From positions 1 to 54,969 of the forward strand of contig JABDNH010000002.1 of assembly GCA_013001055.1 (NCBI GenBank): DNA of 54,969 bases, in the 5' to 3' direction. Under the pieces are notes generated by a model. The model was not told the origin of the DNA. It was given only the letters and a program-made list of their open reading frames with translations, and made no database searches. Origin of the DNA: Sphingomonas sp. Its GTDB lineage: Bacteria; Pseudomonadota; Alphaproteobacteria; Sphingomonadales; Sphingomonadaceae. Shown here one piece after another: positions 7,359-16,458 of this stretch. Numbering within the stretch: position 1 is the first letter of the stretch; each line of letters opens with the position of its first letter. A program made the translations under genes and the position numbers.

Positions 7359-8174
7359 TCAGGTCGCGAAGCCGGGATCGAGCCGGTAGGCTTTGCGCAG
7401 CAGCGCGGGCCAGGCGAGCATGTTGGCGACGACCTTGAGGCCCATGCTGCCCTGCTCGGCAGTGGTTTCGGGCGTGCCCTGCGGCGGATTATTTACCGCG
7501 TCTCCAGCACTCAACGCCATGATCTGCGCTTCGCACGCGCGTTCGAGGAAGTAGAGCTTGATGAAGCATTCACCAACATTGCTGCCGGTGGCGAGCGTGC
7601 CGTGATTGCGCAGCAGCATGGCGCCTTTGTCGCCGATATTGGCGACGAGGCGTTCGCGTTCGTCGAGGTCGACCGCGACGCCCTCGTAATCGTGAAACGC
7701 AAGATCGCCGCGCACCAGCATGGCAGTCTGCGTGAGCGGCAGGAGGCCTTCTTCGTGCGCGGAGACGGCCTGCCCGGCAGGTGTGTGGAGATGCATCACC
7801 GCATGCGCATCATCGCGCGCCATATGGATTGCGCTATGAATGGTAAAGCCCGCCGGATTTGTCATGAAGGGGGTTTCGTCCACGGCATGACCATCCTTGT
7901 CGACCTTGACCAGCGAGGATGCCGTCACCTCTTCGAACATCAGGTTGTAGGGGTTGAGCAGGAAGTGATGCTCGGGTCCCGGGACGCGTGCCGAAAGATG
8001 GGTGAAGATGAGATCGTCCCAGCCATAATGCGCAACCAGCCGATAGGCGGCAGCAAGATCGACGCGGATCTTCCATTCCTGGTCCGGCACCTTGCCCTTG
8101 AGGCTGGGAATGTCGACGCTATCGATCGGTCCGGCAGCCTCCATGCCCTTGGTCATGTTCTCGGCGCGGTTCAT
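7359..8174 (-). CDS. Class II aldolase/adducin family protein
   Basis: A 271-residue single-domain protein. The zinc-binding signature HLHTPAG supplies the HxH pair, a later NHGTL supplies the third histidine of the fold, and HLSAR sits in the first half. Family members are fuculose-phosphate-type aldolases, sugar-phosphate epimerases or decarboxylating relatives; the substrate is not readable here. The start ATG at 8174 has an AGGAG ribosome site and overlaps the stop of maiA by four bases (ATGA), so the two are translationally coupled. A longer frame reading back into maiA is not used. Confidence 0.85.
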   Translation of the reverse strand: MNRAENMTKGMEAAGPIDSVDIPSLKGKVPDQEWKIRVDLAAAYRLVAHYGWDDLIFTHLSARVPGPEHHFLLNPYNLMFEEVTASSLVKVDKDGHAVDETPFMTNPAGFTIHSAIHMARDDAHAVMHLHTPAGQAVSAHEEGLLPLTQTAMLVRGDLAFHDYEGVAVDLDERERLVANIGDKGAMLLRNHGTLATGSNVGECFIKLYFLERACEAQIMALSAGDAVNNPPQGTPETTAEQGSMGLKVVANMLAWPALLRKAYRLDPGFAT

Positions 8175-8815
8175 GGGTGGGTCTCCTGCTTGTCGGGATG
8201 CGCGGCGGCAAAGGCCGGGTGCGCGCTCGCCGTCTCGTCGGCACGCCGCAAATGCGGATATTGGGCAACAGGCACGGCAAAGCGCCGGGCATTGTAGAGC
8301 TGCGGGATAAGGCAGATGTCGGCAAGCGTCGGTGCGTCGCCGACCAGCCATGTGCCGCCGCCGGCATCCTCCGCCATTTTTTCGAGCGCATCGAAGCCGG
8401 TCGTCACCCAGTGGCGATACCATTCGTCCTTGGCGTCTTCGGACAGGCCAAGCGGGCCTTTCAGATATTTGAGCACGCGCAAATTGTTGAGCGGATGGAT
8501 GTCGCAAGCCACCAGTGTCGCCATCGCCAGCACGGTGGCGCGCTGGTCCTTGTCCGGGGGCAGGAAGGGCGACCCCTCGTAGGTTGCATCGAGCCAGTCG
8601 AGGATGGCGAGGCTTTGCGTAATCTTCGTGTCGCCAGCAACCAGCATCGGGACCAGGCCCTGCGGATTGAGCTCGCGATATTCAGCGCTGCGCTGGTCGC
8701 CTTCGACCAGGTTGACCATGCGCTGCTCGTAACTGACGCCTTTCAGGTTGAGGCCGATGCGCACGCGGTAGGACGCGCTGGAACGAAAATAGTCGTAGAG
8801 GATCGGCCCGGGCAT
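8171..8815 (-). CDS. maiA: Maleylacetoacetate isomerase (zeta-class glutathione transferase)
   Basis: A 214-residue GST. The N-terminal thioredoxin-like domain has the zeta-class signature SSASYRVRIGLNLKG, in which the first serines bind glutathione, followed by NPQGLVPML and the QSLAILDWLD segment. The helical C-terminal domain includes CDIHPLNNLR. The enzyme isomerises maleylacetoacetate to fumarylacetoacetate in tyrosine/homogentisate breakdown. The flanking steps, hmgA and fahA, are about 8 kb away in another operon. The ATG at 8815 (MPGPILYDYF) is used; the frame continues upstream but overlaps the thioesterase gene. Confidence 0.93.
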   Translation of the reverse strand: MPGPILYDYFRSSASYRVRIGLNLKGVSYEQRMVNLVEGDQRSAEYRELNPQGLVPMLVAGDTKITQSLAILDWLDATYEGSPFLPPDKDQRATVLAMATLVACDIHPLNNLRVLKYLKGPLGLSEDAKDEWYRHWVTTGFDALEKMAEDAGGGTWLVGDAPTLADICLIPQLYNARRFAVPVAQYPHLRRADETASAHPAFAAAHPDKQETHP

Positions 8816-8847
8816 GGGCTGCAGTGTGCGACTCGTCACCGATGCAG

Positions 8848-9246
8848 TCAATCTTCGAGGAAAGGCGCTGCTACTTCCTTGGGAACACGAATAGGGCGCC
8901 CGCTTGCCTTGTCGATGATAGCCCACTGGGTGCGGGCCTTGACCAGCATCTTTCCGTTGCCATCGACAAATTCCATGTGGCGGTCGAAGCGGGCGCCGCG
9001 CGGCGCTTCGCCGACCCAGGTGCGCGCGGTGGCAGTGTCGCCTTCCTTGAGGGCGCGCAGATAGTCGATTTCGTGGCGCACCACGACCCACACATAGGCA
9101 TCGATATGAGCGGGGTCGGCGGCGCTGTTCCAATGCGCCGTTGCAACGTCCTGAATCCACTGCACCCAGACTGCGTTGTTCACGTGACCGAGATCGTCGA
9201 TGTGCTGCGGGCGCGCGGTCTTTGCGGTCTCGAATACCGGCTTCAT
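8848..9246 (-). CDS. Acyl-CoA thioesterase, 4HBT hotdog (YbgC/FcbC-like)
   Basis: A 132-residue single hotdog domain. The family motif appears as HIDDLGHVNNAVWVQWIQD, with the catalytic-region aspartate near residue 17-18 and the HVNN turn. The second half has VVVRHEIDYLRAL and RFDRHMEFVD. It would hydrolyse acyl-CoA thioesters in the cytoplasm; chain length is unknown. It overlaps the upstream peptidase gene by four bases (ATGA) and precedes maiA by 32 bases, in the middle of a five-gene minus-strand operon. Confidence 0.85.
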   Translation of the reverse strand: MKPVFETAKTARPQHIDDLGHVNNAVWVQWIQDVATAHWNSAADPAHIDAYVWVVVRHEIDYLRALKEGDTATARTWVGEAPRGARFDRHMEFVDGNGKMLVKARTQWAIIDKASGRPIRVPKEVAAPFLED

Positions 9247-10658
9247 GACAGGCGCAGCCTGCCATCCTCGTCTCGCCGCACGTTATACCCCGCACTGCCC
9301 AGCAGCGCGGCAAGGCTGGCCCCGGTGTCGCGCACACCGACTTCGTGCATGGTCGAAATGAGCGCAATCTGTTCCTCGGTTCCCCCAACGCGGCGTAGCG
9401 CGGCGAGCCAGTCCTCGACGCTCGCCACGCCGTCGTCGCGCTCGGCTTCGATCAGTTCGTGCCAGAAGCTGAAAAAGTCGCCGCCGGATTGGCGCGCATG
9501 ATGTTCCGCGACCAGGCTGAAGACCAGCCCGCAGGCGTAGAAGACTTGCTGGCCGTGCCGTTCGGGCGCTGCCTTCAGCGGACCGTCGGCAGCCATCGCG
9601 GCGCAATTATTGACCGAGCTTTCGATGGGGTCGAGCGCATCGTGCTGCGGATCGATTGCTTCGGCGGCGCGCTGGGCCATCAGGTCGGCCCCACCCTCGC
9701 TCGTCCAGGCGTCGCCCGGATCGCCGTAGCCGACAGTGCTGCCAAGCCAGAAGTGGGCGGCTTCGTGGGCTATGAATTGGCGAACGAAACCAAAGGCTTG
9801 CCGGCTTGGAGAGGTCAGGCGGTCGCCTTCGATCTGGAGGATGATGGTTTCGTCCATCACGCTGCCGCCGAAACTGACAAGATTCGGCGTGGGGCCTTCC
9901 CAGGCCGCGATTAGTTCCGGGCGTCCGCCACCATGCGGCCCCAGTTTTTGCGCGTAGAGGTCAAGCAGCCCGGGCACTTCTGCAAGCAGTTGCTCGCGCA
10001 ACCATCGCGGCAGGCCCGGGTCGAGAAGCGCACTGATTTCATCGCTTATCCGGGGCGCGGCACTGCCGTACGTCACGTAGGCAGGCGTGTCGAAATGCTT
10101 GTGATTAATGCGTTCGCCGCCATGGCGCATCGTCGTCCCGCCCGAGCGGAATACGACGCGTGGATTACCGCCACGATAATCAGGCAGGCTGTTGAAGCTG
10201 GCGCCCAAGGCCGCGACGGCTTCCACCGATGGCGCGGGGCGCATCGTGAAATGGTCGGAAAACAGCGCCAGCGTGCCGTCAGTGAATGTGACGGCCGGGG
10301 TGTAGTCGGCGAGCAGATCATCGGCGAATGGCCTTATGAAGATCTCGACGACTTTTGGCATTCGGCCGCCGGTCGGAACAAGTGCTGCATGATTGCCGAT
10401 GCGGGTCAGTCGCACGCCGCGCGTGCGCACCGTCCAGCTCAGCTGCCGCCAGTCTTCATTTCCTTCACGCGTGACAGCGGAGCGATGGAAGATCCAGAGC
10501 GGCGCATCCTCATCGAAGTGGAGCACCGCGCGAAAGCGGCCATTTCCGATGGGTTCGACGCTGGCGGTCATCGTCGGCGTTGCGCGTTCGACCCTGTCGG
10601 CGCCCGCGGGGGCCCCGGCCAGAAACGCGGCTGCTGCGATGACCAGCCAACGACGCAT
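9243..10658 (-). CDS. M1-like (gluzincin) zinc metallopeptidase, exported
   Basis: A 471-residue protein with a Sec signal peptide (MRRWLVIAAAAFLAGAPAGA). The zinc site is HEAAH at 298-302, with Glu321 in SEGGAD exactly 18 residues after the second His, i.e. HExxH-X18-E of the M1/gluzincin clan. The usual exopeptidase motif GxMEN is not evident, so aminopeptidase specificity is uncertain. The start at 10658 shares one base with the stop of the upstream oligopeptidase B gene (TGATG), which favours it over the longer frame. It is probably periplasmic and works beside the co-transcribed oligopeptidase. Confidence 0.8.
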   Translation of the reverse strand: MRRWLVIAAAAFLAGAPAGADRVERATPTMTASVEPIGNGRFRAVLHFDEDAPLWIFHRSAVTREGNEDWRQLSWTVRTRGVRLTRIGNHAALVPTGGRMPKVVEIFIRPFADDLLADYTPAVTFTDGTLALFSDHFTMRPAPSVEAVAALGASFNSLPDYRGGNPRVVFRSGGTTMRHGGERINHKHFDTPAYVTYGSAAPRISDEISALLDPGLPRWLREQLLAEVPGLLDLYAQKLGPHGGGRPELIAAWEGPTPNLVSFGGSVMDETIILQIEGDRLTSPSRQAFGFVRQFIAHEAAHFWLGSTVGYGDPGDAWTSEGGADLMAQRAAEAIDPQHDALDPIESSVNNCAAMAADGPLKAAPERHGQQVFYACGLVFSLVAEHHARQSGGDFFSFWHELIEAERDDGVASVEDWLAALRRVGGTEEQIALISTMHEVGVRDTGASLAALLGSAGYNVRRDEDGRLRLS

Positions 10659-12799
10659 CAGTCGCCCAGCTGGTCGATCACGAACTGGTATGCCTCGGCC
10701 TGCTCGTAGAGGCGATTCCAGCGCCCCGACTTGCCGCCATGGCCTGCACCCATGTTGATCTTCATAAGGAGCAGATTGTCGTCGGTCTTGGTGGCGCGCA
10801 ATTTGGCGGTCCACTTGGCCGGTTCCCAATAGGTCACGCGCGGATCGTTGAGGCCGCCGGTGACCAGCATCGCGGGATAATCCTGCGCGGTTACATTGTC
10901 ATAGGGCGAATAGGCAAGGATGGTCTTGAACGCCTCTTCGCTTTCAATCGGGTTGCCCCATTCGTTCCATTCGCCGGGGGTGAGCGGCAGTTTGTCGTCG
11001 AGCATCGTATTGAGGACATCGACAAAGGGCACGTGCGCTGCAACCGCGCCGTACAGTTCGGGTGCCTGGTTGACGATCGCGCCCATCAGTTCGCCGCCCG
11101 CGCTACCGCCCTCGGCGGCGACCATGCCTTCCCTGGCATAGCCCGCCTCGATCAGGCCGCGGGTCACGTCGATGAAGTCGTTGAACGTATTCTCGCGTTT
11201 GTCCATTTTGCCATCGAGATACCATTGGTAGCCGAGGTCATCGCCGCCGCGGATATGCGCGATGGCATAGGCAAATCCGCGATCGACGAGGCTGAAACGA
11301 GAGGTCGAGAAGCTGGGCGGGATGGCGTAGCCGTAAGCGCCGTAGGCATAGACGAACAGCTTGCCCGACTGGTCGAGCGCGAAATCCTTGCGGCGCAGCA
11401 CCGAGACCGGGACCTTGGCCCCGTCGCGGGCATCGACCATCAGGCGGTCGACCGTATATTGCGACGGGTCGTAGCCCGAAGGAATTTCCTGCACCTTCAG
11501 CGTCTCGAGGCGATCGTCGCCGGGATGATAGTCATAGACCGTGCCCGGCGTGACCATCGAGCTGTAACCGATCCGGTAGGCATCGGGCGCATATTCGGGG
11601 TTACCCGCGAAATCCGCGCTGTAAGCTTCCTCATCGAAGGAAACGCGCTTCATCTCGCCATTGTCGTAGTTACGAAGGAAAAGCTGGTCGAGCCCGTTGA
11701 CGCGACCTTCCACCAGCATGTGATCGCGGTGTGCGCTGATGCCCTGCAGGTAGAATTCGTCGCTGCCGGCAATCACTGTGTGCCAGGCTTGCGGATCGGC
11801 CGGATCGGCCTCGGCGAGGCGGAAATTGACGTGGTTGTCGTTGGTGACGATCCACAGCTTTCCGTGCGCACTGTCGACATCATACTGAATGTCGGGGCGA
11901 CGGCGCATCACGAGCTTGGGCTCCGCGGTGGGATTGTCGGCCGGGACGATATAAGTCTCGTCCGAAATGTTTTCGCCCGTTTCGATCAGGATCCACTGCT
12001 CGTCGGTTGTCTGACCAACGCCCACAGTGAAGGCGACATTCTCTGTCTCTTCATAGAGCACGGGGTCATCGGCGGGATCGGTGCCGAGCTTGTGGTAAAG
12101 TGCCTTGTCAGTGCGCCAATTGTCGTTGACGAGCGTGTAGACGATGCCGTCCGAACCTGCAGTCCAGACCGGTTGTCCCAAGGACTGGTCGGTGATCGTC
12201 TCGATGTCCTCACCGCTCTCGATATCCATGATCTTGAGCGTGTAGCGCTCGGCCCCGTTGGTATCGGTAGAATATGCGGCGAGCTTGCCATCGGGACTGA
12301 CGCTCATCGCGCCGAGGCGGAAATAGTCGAGCCCTTCAGCGGCCTTGTTTTCATCATAGACGAGCTTGCCGTTCCCGGGCTTGGAATCGGCCTCGGTGCC
12401 GGTCACGGGCTTGCGATACCACAGGCGATATTGCGTGCCGGGCGCGAATTCCGACCAGTAGACATAGTCGCCGTCTTTCACTGGCACCGATTTGTCGTCT
12501 TCCTTGATGCGACCCTTCATCTCTTCGAACAGCGTCTCGATCGCGGCTTCCTGCGGCGCCTTCCACGCCTCGAAATAGGCGTTTTCCGCCTTCAGGTAGT
12601 CGAGCACGTCTTCGTCATCGATCTTGGGATAGCTCTGGTCTTTAAGCCATGCCCAGGGATCCTCGATGGTGATGCCGTGCCGCTCGTAACTATAAGGGCG
12701 CTGCTCGGCGACGGGGGGATTGGACAAGTCGATCTCCTGTTGGGCGATGCTCGGGCTGGCAAACACGACGGTTGCCGCGAGAATAACGGGAAGGCGCAT
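10658..12799 (-). CDS. ptrB: Oligopeptidase B-type S9 peptidase, exported
   Basis: A 713-residue serine peptidase. The N-terminal part (about 30-430) is the seven-bladed propeller starting with the PYSYERHGITIEDPWAWLKD segment. The C-terminal alpha/beta-hydrolase has the nucleophile motif GGSAGG (Ser566), Asp652 in GLNDPRV and His687 in GAGHGG. It cleaves short peptides, in the family after Arg/Lys. A signal peptide (MRLPVILAATVVFA...IAQ) predicts a periplasmic or outer-surface location. The ATG at 12799 has a GGAG ribosome site. It is the first gene of the five-gene operon and is divergent from the Xaa-Pro aminopeptidase gene. Confidence 0.93.
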   Translation of the reverse strand: MRLPVILAATVVFASPSIAQQEIDLSNPPVAEQRPYSYERHGITIEDPWAWLKDQSYPKIDDEDVLDYLKAENAYFEAWKAPQEAAIETLFEEMKGRIKEDDKSVPVKDGDYVYWSEFAPGTQYRLWYRKPVTGTEADSKPGNGKLVYDENKAAEGLDYFRLGAMSVSPDGKLAAYSTDTNGAERYTLKIMDIESGEDIETITDQSLGQPVWTAGSDGIVYTLVNDNWRTDKALYHKLGTDPADDPVLYEETENVAFTVGVGQTTDEQWILIETGENISDETYIVPADNPTAEPKLVMRRRPDIQYDVDSAHGKLWIVTNDNHVNFRLAEADPADPQAWHTVIAGSDEFYLQGISAHRDHMLVEGRVNGLDQLFLRNYDNGEMKRVSFDEEAYSADFAGNPEYAPDAYRIGYSSMVTPGTVYDYHPGDDRLETLKVQEIPSGYDPSQYTVDRLMVDARDGAKVPVSVLRRKDFALDQSGKLFVYAYGAYGYAIPPSFSTSRFSLVDRGFAYAIAHIRGGDDLGYQWYLDGKMDKRENTFNDFIDVTRGLIEAGYAREGMVAAEGGSAGGELMGAIVNQAPELYGAVAAHVPFVDVLNTMLDDKLPLTPGEWNEWGNPIESEEAFKTILAYSPYDNVTAQDYPAMLVTGGLNDPRVTYWEPAKWTAKLRATKTDDNLLLMKINMGAGHGGKSGRWNRLYEQAEAYQFVIDQLGD

Positions 12800-12912
12800 A
12801 TTTGGCTCCACTTGGTCTGTTCCCCTGTTGAATGCAAAGGTGAGGCCATTACGTCCAGTGTGAATCCGCGCTATCATGCGGCCAAAGACACAAGATTTGA
12901 GAAAAGGTACCT

Positions 12913-14715
12913 ATGTCCACGCATGCCGACCGCCTGAACGCCCTGCGCACCCAGTTGAAAGAAGATGGCCTCGACGGCTTCGTCGTGCCGCTGACCGATG
13001 AGCATATGAGCGAATATGTCGGAAGCTATGCGCAGCGGCTGGCGTGGCTGACGGGCTTCGACGGTTCGGCGGGGGCAGCAGCGGTGCTGCCTGAAGAAGC
13101 GGCGATCTTCACCGACGGGCGTTACACGATCCAGGTACGCCAGCAGGTCGATGGCGACCTGTTTGCCTACGAGGACGTGCCGCAGACCTCGATTGCCGCG
13201 TGGTTGCAGGAACATGCGCCCGAAGGGGGACGCATTGGCTACGACCCGTGGCTCCATACACGCGCATGGGTGCGCCAGGCGACCAAGAGCCTTGCGGCGC
13301 GCGGAGCCGAGTTGGTCGCGGTCGAGCGCAATCCCATCGACGCCGTCTGGCTCGACCGGCCCGAGCCGTCCAAGGCCCACCTCGTCACCTATGATGAAAA
13401 TCTGGCGGGCAAGAGCTCGGCGACCAAGCGGCAGGAAATGGCGGACTGGATCGAAAGCGAGGGCGCCGATGCCACGGTGCTGGCGGCGCTCGATTCGATT
13501 GCTTGGACATTCAATGTGCGCGGCGCGGACGTGACGCACACCCCGGTCGCGCTGGCCTATGCGCTGGTTCACAAGGACGGGACGGCGGACCTCTTCGTCG
13601 AGCCCGAGAAGATTTCGGACGAGGTGCGCCAGCATCTCGGCAACGGCGTACGCCTGCATGACCGCAACGCGTTCGAGGGCCACCTCAAGAGCCTGAAGGG
13701 CAAGACTGTCGCGGTCGATCCCGAGCGATCGGTCGCCGCCATACCGCAGGCGCTCGAAGCCGCGGGCGCGCGAATATTGGACCGCCGCGATCCCGCCGTG
13801 CTGCCCAAGGCAATCAAGAACGAGGCCGAGATCAACGGCCATAAGGAAGCGCAGTATCGCGATGGCGCGGTGATATCGCGGTTCCTCAAATGGCTCGAGG
13901 AAGAGGCTCCCCAGGGCGGGCTCGATGAATTGAGAGTGGCGGCCAAGCTGCTGGAGATGCGGGAGGCGACGGGCCAGCTGAAGGATATCAGTTTCGATAC
14001 CATCTCGGGCGCTGGGCCCAACGGCGCGCTGCCGCATTACCGCGTCAACGAGGCGTCGAACCATCCGCTCGAGATGAACTCGATCTACCTGGTCGATTCT
14101 GGCGGGCAGTATCTCGATGGAACGACCGACATCACGCGCACGGTGATCGTGGGTGAGCCGACCGAGGAAATGAAGGACCGCTTCACCCGCGTCCTCAAGG
14201 GCCACATCGCAATCGCGACACAGCGCTGGCCGCAGGGTATCTCGGGCGGGCGCCTCGACAGCTTTGCGCGCCAGTATCTCTGGCAGGTGGGGCTCGATTA
14301 TGCGCACGGCACGGGTCACGGCGTCGGCGCTTTCCTTGCGGTGCACGAAGGCCCGCAGCGTATCTCGCCCCCGGGCGGCGCCTATGCCGGCTCCGACGAG
14401 CCGCTTGCACCCGGCATGATCCTGTCCAACGAACCCGGCTACTACAAGGCGAACGAGTACGGCATCCGCATCGAGAATCTCGTCTTGGTCGTAGAGGTCG
14501 AAGGCGCGGCGACCGAGGCGGATAAGCCGCTGCTGGGATTCGAAACGCTGACCTTCGCGCCGATCGACCGCCGGTTGATCGACCCGAACCTGCTTACCCC
14601 TGCCGAACTGCAGTGGCTCAACGACTATCATGCCGAGGTGGTCGCTAAGATCGGGCCGCGGCTTGAGGGCGAGGAGCGCGAATGGCTGAAGGCGGCCTGC
14701 GCGCCGATCGGCTAG
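12913..14715 (+). CDS. pepP: Xaa-Pro aminopeptidase (M24B, long form)
   Basis: A 600-residue protein with two creatinase-like N-terminal domains (about 1-300), the M24 pita-bread catalytic domain (about 305-530) and a short C-terminal domain, the layout of the long aminopeptidase P form. Metal ligands are seen in DSGGQYLDGTTDITR (two Asp), GTGHGVG (His), LSNEPGYY (Glu) and IRIENL (Glu). It removes an N-terminal residue preceding proline. No signal peptide, so cytoplasmic. It diverges from ptrB across 113 bases. Confidence 0.93.
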   Translation: MSTHADRLNALRTQLKEDGLDGFVVPLTDEHMSEYVGSYAQRLAWLTGFDGSAGAAAVLPEEAAIFTDGRYTIQVRQQVDGDLFAYEDVPQTSIAAWLQEHAPEGGRIGYDPWLHTRAWVRQATKSLAARGAELVAVERNPIDAVWLDRPEPSKAHLVTYDENLAGKSSATKRQEMADWIESEGADATVLAALDSIAWTFNVRGADVTHTPVALAYALVHKDGTADLFVEPEKISDEVRQHLGNGVRLHDRNAFEGHLKSLKGKTVAVDPERSVAAIPQALEAAGARILDRRDPAVLPKAIKNEAEINGHKEAQYRDGAVISRFLKWLEEEAPQGGLDELRVAAKLLEMREATGQLKDISFDTISGAGPNGALPHYRVNEASNHPLEMNSIYLVDSGGQYLDGTTDITRTVIVGEPTEEMKDRFTRVLKGHIAIATQRWPQGISGGRLDSFARQYLWQVGLDYAHGTGHGVGAFLAVHEGPQRISPPGGAYAGSDEPLAPGMILSNEPGYYKANEYGIRIENLVLVVEVEGAATEADKPLLGFETLTFAPIDRRLIDPNLLTPAELQWLNDYHAEVVAKIGPRLEGEEREWLKAACAPIG

Positions 14716-14771
14716 ACGCGGATCATCTGTTCACCTAATGTTCTCCCGACGCGACTCGAAGGGAGAGACAG

Positions 14772-15149
14772 ATGATCGGTTATGTGACGCTCGGCACGAA
14801 CGACCTTGAAAAGGCCGCCCCGTTCTACGATGCCATCGCCAAGGAATTGGGCGTGGGGCGAATGATGGAATTCGATACGTTCATCGCTTGGGGGGATGCC
14901 GATGGTGGCCCCGGCATCGGTGTGACCAAGCCGTATGACGGTGATCCCGCAACCGTCGGCAACGGCGTGATGGTCGCATTGCTGTGCAAGGACACCTCAC
15001 AGGTCAAGAAGGTCTATCAGACGGCGCTGGACAATGGTGGCACTGACGAAGGGGCGCCGGGTCCGCGCGGCGACGATGGCTTCTATGCCGCTTATTTCCG
15101 CGATCTCGATGGCAATAAATTGAACGCGTTCTGCATGACTTCGGGCTGA
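14772..15149 (+). CDS. VOC (glyoxalase/bleomycin-resistance fold) family protein
   Basis: A 125-residue single VOC domain: MIGYVTLGTNDLEKAAPFYD at the start, GPGIGVTKPYDG in the middle, and YAAYFRDLDGNKL supplying the typical DPDGN-like end motif. The classical metal-binding His is not present in the first strand (Gly/Tyr instead), so enzymatic activity is uncertain. A GGGAGA ribosome site precedes the ATG. It ends base-to-base with the stop of a small convergent gene. Confidence 0.85.
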   Translation: MIGYVTLGTNDLEKAAPFYDAIAKELGVGRMMEFDTFIAWGDADGGPGIGVTKPYDGDPATVGNGVMVALLCKDTSQVKKVYQTALDNGGTDEGAPGPRGDDGFYAAYFRDLDGNKLNAFCMTSG

Positions 15150-15284
15150 TCAGTCCGAACCCTTGTCCGTGGAATCCGGGCCCGCGTCTTCCGGCAGTTC
15201 GCGGGCCTGGTTCTTGCGGCGCCGAAGGTTTGCGCGCAGCGCTTCGGCAAGCCTTTTGGCTTTGTCATCGTCCTTTTGAGCCAT
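15150..15284 (-). CDS. Small highly charged protein, 44 aa
   Basis: ATG at 15284 to TGA at 15150. The product starts MAQKDDDKAKRLAEALRANL, continues with the RRRKNQARE stretch and ends in an acidic tail. It is probably one amphipathic basic helix followed by a disordered tail. An AGGCGG ribosome-like site precedes the ATG. Its coding-like composition, placement exactly between the VOC stop and the tRNA gene, and resemblance to short proteins I have seen in sphingomonads support it as real. Function unknown. Confidence 0.55.
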   Translation of the reverse strand: MAQKDDDKAKRLAEALRANLRRRKNQARELPEDAGPDSTDKGSD

Positions 15285-15372
15285 GGCCGCCTGATAAGCA
15301 GGTGGGCGTGCAGTCGCAAGCGCTTGACAGGGCAGGGGTCCTATGGTCTTAGGCGCGCCGTCTTCCGACTTG

Positions 15373-15447
<75 letters not shown>

Positions 15448-15975
15448 TCATTCTTCCGAAGTCTGCTTGTCACTGCTTTGCGCCGCAGCGTCGATGTCGG
15501 GCGTCATTGTGGCGATGACGTCGTGAATTGTGGCGTATAACAGCGCAACGGTGGTGGCGAGCAGCGCCACGACCAGAACAGTGATCGCGAACAGACCGTT
15601 ATACAACCAGATGAACCAATCCGCCGGCAGCCCTTCGAATTCGCCGACCGGGAAGACCAGTGCGAGCAGCAGCAGCAGGCTGGTCATCAGCGATACCGTA
15701 GCGGCCTTGGCCACGAGGTTGATGCGCCACCACACGTCATAGTCGAAGTCGGCGTCGAGCCGACGCATCATGCCGGTGATAGTCAGCATCAGGGCCAGGA
15801 TAGTAGCAGAGGAAGTCGCGCTCGCAGCGCCGAGATATAGGCCCGAAGATGCGAGCGTCTCGACCAGTTGGATCGCTTCACCCAGAGAATAAATGCCGCC
15901 GATCGCCTCGCGGGCTCCCCATCCGAGTAGCACGAAGAAGATGAAAATTCCTGTCGCCCAGGGATGGTTTTTCAT
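15448..15975 (-). CDS. Four-helix membrane protein, function unknown
   Basis: A 175-residue protein with hydrophobic segments at about 8-25, 42-68, 88-110 and 118-150, and an acidic, polar C-terminal tail. No domain recognised. Its stop abuts the tRNA-Thr CCA end. It is divergent from the DUF202 gene, sharing a 72-base promoter region. A conserved inner-membrane protein is the safest description. Confidence 0.65.
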   Translation of the reverse strand: MKNHPWATGIFIFFVLLGWGAREAIGGIYSLGEAIQLVETLASSGLYLGAASATSSATILALMLTITGMMRRLDADFDYDVWWRINLVAKAATVSLMTSLLLLLALVFPVGEFEGLPADWFIWLYNGLFAITVLVVALLATTVALLYATIHDVIATMTPDIDAAAQSSDKQTSEE

Positions 15976-16047
15976 GAATTCGCCCCTTTAGATACTCTCG
16001 AGCAACGATTTGGTGCGCGCATCGTTTCGTGGGCTGGGAGATACCTT

Positions 16048-16440
16048 ATGGTTGGCGACACGCCTAATTCGGAAAAAAACGGTAACGAGCTTGCCGAGGA
16101 GCGTACCGATCTCGCCGAAGATCGGACGATGATGGCGGTCGAGCGCACCATGGCGAGCTGGATGGGCTCGGGCATGGGCCTGATCGGCCTGGGCCTTGGT
16201 CTGCGCGCGGTATTCGGCCAATTCGAGCCCGAGTGGGTACCCCGCGCGATGGCGACTTTCTTCATGTTGCTTGCCATCGTCCTTGTCCAAAGCGCCAAGA
16301 ACCGCATGTGCGCAGCGTTGGCGCGGATGAGCGGCAATTGGGTCGATCCGCCCGACACGCGGGGGATCGTTTACGGCGCCTACGGCATCAGCCTTGGTGC
16401 ACTGGTCATGATAGCAGGCATCTGGCTCTTCTTCGGCTGA
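16048..16440 (+). CDS. DUF202 family (YidH-like) membrane protein
   Basis: A 130-residue protein whose N-terminal part has the DUF202 signature LAEDRTMMAVERTMASWMGSG, leading into the first helix, with helices two and three at about 62-80 and 105-128. The ATG at 16048 has a GGGAG ribosome site; the longer frame from 15964 overlaps the divergent gene's start and is rejected. The molecular role of the family is not established. Confidence 0.82.
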   Translation: MVGDTPNSEKNGNELAEERTDLAEDRTMMAVERTMASWMGSGMGLIGLGLGLRAVFGQFEPEWVPRAMATFFMLLAIVLVQSAKNRMCAALARMSGNWVDPPDTRGIVYGAYGISLGALVMIAGIWLFFG

Positions 16441-16458
16441 TCGGGCAGGACGGATGGC

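Noticed and set aside
10739-12937. Open frame of 732 codons on the plus strand opposite oligopeptidase B
   Set aside because: It mirrors a recognisable S9 peptidase with its catalytic motifs on the other strand. Long antisense frames are common in GC-rich coding DNA and this one shows no family features.
12874-14631. Open frame of 585 codons antisense to the Xaa-Pro aminopeptidase
   Set aside because: The plus strand carries the full M24 motifs. The antisense product is Arg/His-rich without recognisable domains.
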